Assembly: GCF_048541825.1 (NCBI RefSeq)
Contig: NZ_CP183332.1
Location: 868,001 to 932,000 of the forward strand
Direction: 5' to 3'
DNA length: 64,000 nt
Source of the DNA: Caulobacter sp048541825
Lineage (GTDB): Bacteria; Pseudomonadota; Alphaproteobacteria; Caulobacterales; Caulobacteraceae
The notes beneath the pieces were generated by a model. It worked only from the letters and a program-made list of their open reading frames with translations, made no database searches and was not told where the DNA came from. Shown here in pieces: positions 59,916 to 64,000 of the stretch. How positions within the stretch are numbered: the stretch's first letter is position 1; the number at the start of each line of letters is the position of its first letter. The translations under genes and the position numbers were made by a program.

Positions 59916-60068
59916 ATGGCCGCCGGGCGGATGCTGGCGATCGGCCCGGTCGATACGTTGAGCTTAGGCATCGCTGAGCTGCAGCCCGCTGATGGCGTTG
60001 CTCGCCACCACCGGCTAGGCTTCTCGGATGGTTCAGATCAGCGGTCCTTCGTGGTGGGCCAGAGCTGA
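59916..60068 (+). CDS. Possible small protein with a strong ribosome site
   Basis: A 50-residue frame starting MAAGRMLAIGPVDTLSLGIA, preceded by a very good Shine-Dalgarno sequence (AGGAGGGGG, about 3-11 bases upstream). It overlaps the first 41 bp of the GIY-YIG-like gene in another frame. No motif was recognised; it may be a leader peptide or chance. Confidence 0.22.
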   Translation: MAAGRMLAIGPVDTLSLGIAELQPADGVARHHRLGFSDGSDQRSFVVGQS

Positions 60069-60396
60069 GCGCGCCGCGCGCTCGCTGAAGGCGACAAGCC
60101 GGGGCGCTAGCAAGGCGCGCCACTCGGTCTATGTGATTTTGCTCCACGATGCTCGCAAGGGCGATCCATGGGGGGTCTACGTCGGCCAGACTTCGCGCGA
60201 CCCCGACCTGCGCTTTGATCAGCACAAGAACGGCTACAAGGCCAGCGGCGCGGCCAAACGGTTTGGCGTGCGGCTGGTCCCCGACCTGACCGAGCACCTC
60301 AATCCCATGCGACAGTGGGAGTCCTTGGAGCTTGAGGCAGCCCTCGCCGACGCGTTTAGAGCTGCCGGCGTGCCTTGGGTGGAAGGTGGGCACTAA
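60028..60396 (+). CDS. GIY-YIG-like small nuclease-fold protein
   Basis: A 122-residue protein. After a basic N-terminus the fold begins at about residue 33 with HSVYVILLHDARKGDPWGVY, VGQTSRDPDLRFDQHKNGYK, where VYVILL and VYVGQT take the places of GIY and YIG, and the R of DLRF and a downstream E (EAALADAF) fit the catalytic arginine and glutamate. Stand-alone members occur widely in Caulobacterales; function is unknown. The start is uncertain, with ATG at 60028 lacking a good ribosome site. Confidence 0.7.
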   Translation: MVQISGPSWWARAERAARSLKATSRGASKARHSVYVILLHDARKGDPWGVYVGQTSRDPDLRFDQHKNGYKASGAAKRFGVRLVPDLTEHLNPMRQWESLELEAALADAFRAAGVPWVEGGH

Positions 60397-60661
60397 GCCC
60401 TTGGGCGGTGCCGTGAATGTCTACTTTCTGGAGCGACCTCAACGTCAGCTTATGATGCTTCTCAGACTTTTCGACGTCAGCACGGCTACATGCCGCAGAA
60501 CCGATTTGTTAGTGCCCGCCGGGTTCCGAGGTCGCACGCAGCAAAATCAGAACCGAGTCGCAGCGGGCTGATTTCGCCAACAGTCATCCCCATATGTTCG
60601 ACATGGTAAGGCCGTCCCAATCCCTCGAGCTGCACACCTCCCTATTACTGCGAGCGCGGTC

Positions 60662-61156
60662 ATGAGGCCGAAGCCTGACCCCATAGGGCCTGGCCAGGAG
60701 AGTGTCTGGGGCTTTCCGCGTCCTGCGGTCGCTGAAGCGACCACGGCCCATATCTTGATCACCCATGCTGGCGCGATCGTGGCCGATACCCGCGCTGCCG
60801 TTCGCACGCTGGAGACCAGCCATCCTCCGAGCTACTACATCCCGGTCATCGACATTCCGGCGGGACGCCTACGCCAGGCAGGCGGAGGTTCGTTTTGCGA
60901 ATGGAAAGGGCAGGCCGTTTACTGGGACGTGGTGATCGACGAGCTCGTCCTGCCGCGCGTAGGCTGGAGCTATCCCAGGCCCACGCCACTGTTCGAGAGC
61001 CTGAAGGATCACATTGCCTTTTACGCTGAGCCCTTTGACCGCTGCAGCGTCGATGGTGAGATTGTTGTCGCTCAGGCCGGAGGTTTTTACGGCGGCTGGA
61101 TCACGTCGCGTTTTGCAGGGCCGTTCAAGGGCGGTCCCGGCACCTTGGGTTGGTGA
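60662..61156 (+). CDS. DUF427 family protein
   Basis: A 164-residue protein that matches DUF427 along its length: ESVWGFPRPAVAEATTAHIL, AAVRTLETSHPPSYYIPVID, GGGSFCEWKGQAVYWDVVID, VGWSYPRPTPLFESLKDHIA and the end AGGFYGGWITSRFAGPFKGG. The family has a small beta-barrel fold with a nucleotide- or cofactor-like pocket but no proven reaction known to me. It is often found near photolyase genes, as here. The 265 bp before it show no gene. Confidence 0.92.
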   Translation: MRPKPDPIGPGQESVWGFPRPAVAEATTAHILITHAGAIVADTRAAVRTLETSHPPSYYIPVIDIPAGRLRQAGGGSFCEWKGQAVYWDVVIDELVLPRVGWSYPRPTPLFESLKDHIAFYAEPFDRCSVDGEIVVAQAGGFYGGWITSRFAGPFKGGPGTLGW

Positions 61157-61435
61157 CGCGTAAAGCGTATCAGCCACCGTCTGATTGTTTGAACGTATCG
61201 CCGATTTTGGTGGCGTCACGGCCGTCGGGCCAAGCGAGATTGAACCTCGCGCTCGGCGTTTGCCTCGACGGCCTCGCCAGGCGTCGCCTTCCCGCCTGTG
61301 GTCCGCGTGGAGGAAGAAATCAGGGGCAGGTCAGCCGGCACCGGTACCCTCGGTGTTCGGCTTGGGTTGAATGGCGTTGAACTTGCTGCGCTCCGAAAAA
61401 TGGCTTCCTGACTCTCAAACGGCAGCACAATCCTT

Positions 61436-62005
61436 CTATGGGGCCAGCCACTGGCCTTGCCAGTTGCTTTCACGGTCAAACCGAGCCCGTCTGTGGTGAG
61501 CACCAAGGTGCAGTGCGTCGATTGCCGACACGCGCAGCTGCAGGACGGCAAAGGCCGTCGGATCGGCTGTCTTCACATAGTCGAGGCTGTCAGCAATGGA
61601 CCGGCCCGGTGGCGGCGTTACACCATAGCTAGAGCGCGTCGTATCGGTGAGCCGCGACCAGGTCTCAGAGACTGACGTGCCGGTCATGATTGTCAGGTCG
61701 GCTTCGATTCTGGTTTGGAGGTGGGCTGACGGGTCCCAAACATGCAGGGCTGCGAAAGGGGACGCGCGCAGTTCCTCGACCTTCGCTGATCGCAGGTCTG
61801 TGTGTATCTCAAGCGTGCCTGCTCTCGGATCGACACTGCGAAGCACGACCGTTCGCGCACGCGGTCTGCCATCTGTGGTGACGGTCGCCAAAGTCGGATG
61901 CCGCGACGGCGCATGACGATCGCCGATGCCGCGCACAAGGCGCACCCAAACCTGCTCATAGAGCGCAGCGAGGTCAGAGGCCCAATCATGTACCTCTCGC
62001 TTCAT
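61436..62005 (-). CDS. Pyridoxamine-5'-phosphate-oxidase-like FMN-binding protein (Alr4036 type)
   Basis: A 189-residue split-barrel flavoprotein: SRHPTLATVTTDGRPRARTV, VVLRSVDPRAGTLEIHTDLR, SAKVEELRASPFAALHVWDP and a C-terminal RARFDRESNWQGQWLAP. These match PNPOx-like proteins of the Alr4036 group, which bind FMN. True PdxH activity is not implied. It overlaps the upstream TIGR03643 gene by 4 bp (62002-62005), so they are one operon. The 279 bp beyond its stop, up to the DUF427 gene, show no gene. Confidence 0.9.
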   Translation of the reverse strand: MKREVHDWASDLAALYEQVWVRLVRGIGDRHAPSRHPTLATVTTDGRPRARTVVLRSVDPRAGTLEIHTDLRSAKVEELRASPFAALHVWDPSAHLQTRIEADLTIMTGTSVSETWSRLTDTTRSSYGVTPPPGRSIADSLDYVKTADPTAFAVLQLRVSAIDALHLGAHHRRARFDRESNWQGQWLAP

Positions 62006-62208
62006 TTATAGATGGCCCTGCGGTCACTGAAACGTCTGACCCGCTTGCGCCAAGCGCGGTAGCTTCCGGCCTTCAGGCGCGTTCGCATGAGCGTTTGAAC
62101 CTCTTCAGGGCCTAAACCATGCAGTTCGCGTATCGCGTCAAAACTCACGTGATCGCTGAGCGCCATCTCGATGATCTCGCTGTCTGCTGATGGATCGAGG
62201 GCGGGCAT
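62002..62208 (-). CDS. TIGR03643/DUF2805 family small protein
   Basis: A 68-residue helical protein: SEIIEMALSDHVSFDAIREL, GLGPEEVQTLMRTRLKAGSY and RAWRKRVRRFSDR. This matches the TIGR03643 (DUF2805) family, a helix-turn-helix-like small protein typically found beside photolyase/cryptochrome genes. Its role is not known. Its stop overlaps the start of the flavin-binding gene; the photolyase gene lies 286 bp upstream on the same strand. Confidence 0.9.
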   Translation of the reverse strand: MPALDPSADSEIIEMALSDHVSFDAIRELHGLGPEEVQTLMRTRLKAGSYRAWRKRVRRFSDRRAIYK

Positions 62209-62332
62209 CGCTCTTTCGGTTCAAACCTGAAGGTCGCCCCGGGGGAGCCGCCCGAGTCCTACTACAGGCAACAGTGTTGGTCTTGCCCAAGATTGCTGGC
62301 ACGTGACGGCCTCGCTGAAGGGCCGCTGACTA

Positions 62333-62412
62333 GTGTGCAATCTCTATTCGATGACGGCGGGCCAAGCGGCCATCGTCGCCCTGGTCAAGGCCATGCAAGC
62401 CCGCTCCGCCCG
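62333..62412 (+). pseudogene. N-terminal scrap of an SRAP (HMCES/YedK) protein
   Basis: A GTG at 62333 is followed by MCNLYSMTAGQAAIVALVKA, the exact type of N-terminus of SOS-response-associated peptidases, whose Cys2 crosslinks to abasic sites in DNA. After about 26 codons the similarity stops and the frame runs through unrelated sequence into the antisense of the photolyase end. About 190 residues are missing, so it is inactive. It sits in the 285-bp gap between photolyase and TIGR03643 genes. Confidence 0.65.
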
Positions 62413-62493
62413 AGCCGAGGCTGCACCCCGCTGCCAGGCTGGACAGGGTCGGGGTCAGCTGGTCGCGCAGGACCAGGTCTCGGATAGCCGTCG

Positions 62494-64000
62494 TCAGAGG
62501 TCCAGGGTCAGCTGAGGGTCAGGCCCCGGCGCGGATCGGGACGAGGCGGCGGGTTTTCGGCGGCCGCCCCGCATCGGAATGCCGGCCTTGCGGCTGCCGT
62601 GCCTAGCGACGATGTCCCGCGCCTGATCCCCATGGGCCGGACCCTGGCGGACCGCATGGACCGCCTCCCGAGCGGCCCGGGCGGCAGCGGCATTGTCGAC
62701 CAGCGGCGGCGGATAGCCGAGGCGGGCGGCGCCCGGCCAGGCCCAGGGCTCATGCAGGAAGCCGCCCGGTACATCCGACAGCTCTGGCAGATAAGCCCGC
62801 ACGAACCGGCCATCGGGGTCCTGGTCCAGACCCTGCTTTACCGGGTTATAGATCCGCATGGTGTTGATCCCGGTCGTACCCGACTGCATCTGGACCTGCG
62901 ACCAGTGGATGCCAGGCTCATAGTCTACGAACTTGCGCGCCAGATGCAGGCCGGTCTCCCGCCAAGGCAGCCACAGGTGATAGCTGGCAAAGGACATCAG
63001 CATGGCGCGCATGCGGAAATTGATCCAGCCATGCTGGTTCAGGGCCCGCATGCAGGCATCGACGAAGGGAAAGCCGGTGCGTCCCTCGCTCCAGGCCGCA
63101 AGACGGTCCGGATCGGCCACCTGCGGGCGCAGGCCGTCATAGGCCGGATGCAGGTTTTCGAACTCGATGCGCGGTTCGTCCTCCAGCTTCTGCATGAAGT
63201 GGCAATGCCAGTGCTGGCGGCCGATGAAGGAGACCAAGGAGGCGCGCCAGCGGCTGGCGTCCGGATCGCCGGAGGCGTTCAGGTCGCGCATCCGGGCGGC
63301 GCTGGCCTGGGCGACCTCACGCATAGAGATCGTTCCCCAGGTCAGATGCGGCGAAAGTCGGGAACTGGCGTCGAAGGCCGTCACCGGGCTGGACATCTGG
63401 AAGCGGTAGTCGCGGCCGCGGGCGTTGAGGAAACTGTCCAGGATCGTCAGGGCCGCCGCCCGGCCGCCGGTCTGCCGATGCGGGCAGGGGTCGGGCGCCA
63501 GTCCCAGCGCGGCGGAGTCCGGCAGGCGATCCCCCTGGAGGTCCTCCAGCCGGGTCAGGGCCGTTGGCGGCGGAGTCAGGGGCTGGGCCATGTCCTGGTC
63601 CCAGGCCCTGGCCCAGCCATTGCGAGATTTCAGGCGGCGGATCACGCCGAACTGTCGTGGTTCATGCCAGGGCACTCCCGCGCGTCTGGCCCAGGCCGCC
63701 ACATCGAGGTCGCGGGCATAGGTCCAGCCATTGCCGGTCTCTTCATGGCTCCACAGGGCGGCGATGCCTCGCCGGTCATGCAGCTCCGCCAGGACCTGGG
63801 CGGCCTCGCCAGTCCGGACGCAGAGGGGCTGGCCGAGGGTTGTCAGGGCCTGGTCCAGCTCCTTCAGGCACTCCGCCGCAAAGTCCCACTGCCTAGCTGA
63901 GGCATCTGGCTGGGCCCATAGACCAGGCTCTACGATATAGAGGGGCAGGACCGGCCCGGCCCGGACCGCCAGGGTCAGCGGCCGGTGATCGACAACCCGC
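62494..64000 (-). CDS. FAD-binding photolyase/cryptochrome family protein (5' end outside window)
   Basis: 502 codons are seen and the start lies beyond the window. The N-terminal alpha/beta part is visible (LAVRAGPVLPLYIVEPGLWA, IAALWSHEETGNGWTYARDL). The FAD domain is clear: SRLSPHLTWGTISMREVAQA, TGFPFVDACMRALNQHGWIN, FRMRAMLMSFASYHLWLPWR, WSQVQMQSGTTGINTMRIYN and NPVKQGLDQDPDG. Such proteins repair UV lesions with light or act as photoreceptors; this branch is often named photolyase-related without test. The tail (RRKPAASSRSAPGPDPQLTL) is long and disordered. It leads a leftward cluster with TIGR03643 and the flavin-binding protein. Confidence 0.93.
   Translation of the reverse strand, partial: RVVDHRPLTLAVRAGPVLPLYIVEPGLWAQPDASARQWDFAAECLKELDQALTTLGQPLCVRTGEAAQVLAELHDRRGIAALWSHEETGNGWTYARDLDVAAWARRAGVPWHEPRQFGVIRRLKSRNGWARAWDQDMAQPLTPPPTALTRLEDLQGDRLPDSAALGLAPDPCPHRQTGGRAAALTILDSFLNARGRDYRFQMSSPVTAFDASSRLSPHLTWGTISMREVAQASAARMRDLNASGDPDASRWRASLVSFIGRQHWHCHFMQKLEDEPRIEFENLHPAYDGLRPQVADPDRLAAWSEGRTGFPFVDACMRALNQHGWINFRMRAMLMSFASYHLWLPWRETGLHLARKFVDYEPGIHWSQVQMQSGTTGINTMRIYNPVKQGLDQDPDGRFVRAYLPELSDVPGGFLHEPWAWPGAARLGYPPPLVDNAAAARAAREAVHAVRQGPAHGDQARDIVARHGSRKAGIPMRGGRRKPAASSRSAPGPDPQLTLDL

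Noticed and set aside
61157..61435. Open frames between DUF427 and the PNPOx-like gene
   Set aside because: They show no start signals or recognisable motifs on either strand; left as non-coding.
1..64000. CRISPR array, rRNA operon or prophage block
   Set aside because: No regularly spaced repeats, no rRNA sequence and no phage structural genes were seen.

Overview
The window is high-GC, densely coded DNA whose gene content points to an alphaproteobacterium of the Caulobacterales (Caulobacter/Phenylobacterium-like). Pointers are the short intergenic gaps, 4-bp ATGA start/stop overlaps, a large TonB-dependent receptor, an HWE-type histidine kinase, DUF6481, MsrPQ, map/radC/sfsA in one neighbourhood and many two-component proteins. 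This assignment is inference from gene content; no search was run.

Layout. 1-2.7 kb: a leftward operon of an OmpR-type regulator, a LysM/FecR periplasmic protein and a CHASE2 membrane sensor cut by the window edge. 2.7-5.2 kb: a decayed GH3 beta-glucosidase, a DUF6481 protein, a cold-shock protein and an AT-rich patch. 5.2-9.6 kb: a response regulator/histidine kinase pair, a Tat-type FAD amine oxidase, and an M56 (BlaR-like) membrane peptidase with a BlaI-type operator but no blaI. 9.7-15.8 kb: glnE, then an EF-hand / ECF sigma / anti-sigma-like / periplasmic sensor-like cassette, and a TPR-glycosyltransferase-like protein. 16-24 kb: msrPQ, an M19 dipeptidase, radC, map, a CrtR-type desaturase with a small membrane peptide behind a perfect palindrome, sfsA, a CinA-type protein and tRNA-Leu(UAA). 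24-29 kb: cytochrome c, amidohydrolase and metNI...metQ methionine uptake. 29-33.8 kb: an intergenic hairpin repeat, an aldose dehydrogenase, an HWE kinase and kynureninase. 33.9-43.2 kb: divergent dctBD and dctA, followed by a TonB-dependent receptor and an alpha/beta hydrolase, probably one dicarboxylate or carbon-uptake locus.

43.1-50.7 kb looks like a worn accessory island. It lies between two copies of a 17-bp direct repeat, one beside a frameshifted tyrosine recombinase and the other beside an IS6-family transposase scrap. Cargo is a GPH/MFS transporter, a nitroreductase, a Tat-exported Acg-type flavoprotein with its MarR regulator and paired operators, a DUF2189 membrane protein, a MITE-like inverted repeat and a lone ArsM. 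50.8-57 kb: a penicillin-acylase-family enzyme, a C-terminal scrap of a CurA-type reductase beside an intact MDR reductase, an SDR scrap, an acyl-CoA synthetase and a GST. 57-64 kb: a GH5 enzyme of the endoglycosylceramidase/glucocerebrosidase type, small unknown genes, a GIY-YIG-like protein, DUF427, and a leftward photolyase/cryptochrome - TIGR03643 - flavin-oxidase cluster with an SRAP remnant inside it.

The most notable signals are the putative island boundaries, the number of terminal gene scraps (GH3, IS6, integrase, CurA, SDR, SRAP), several clean palindromic operators, and a DctD-like activator whose sigma54-contact loop reads GAFDGA. No CRISPR array, rRNA or complete insertion sequence was seen.
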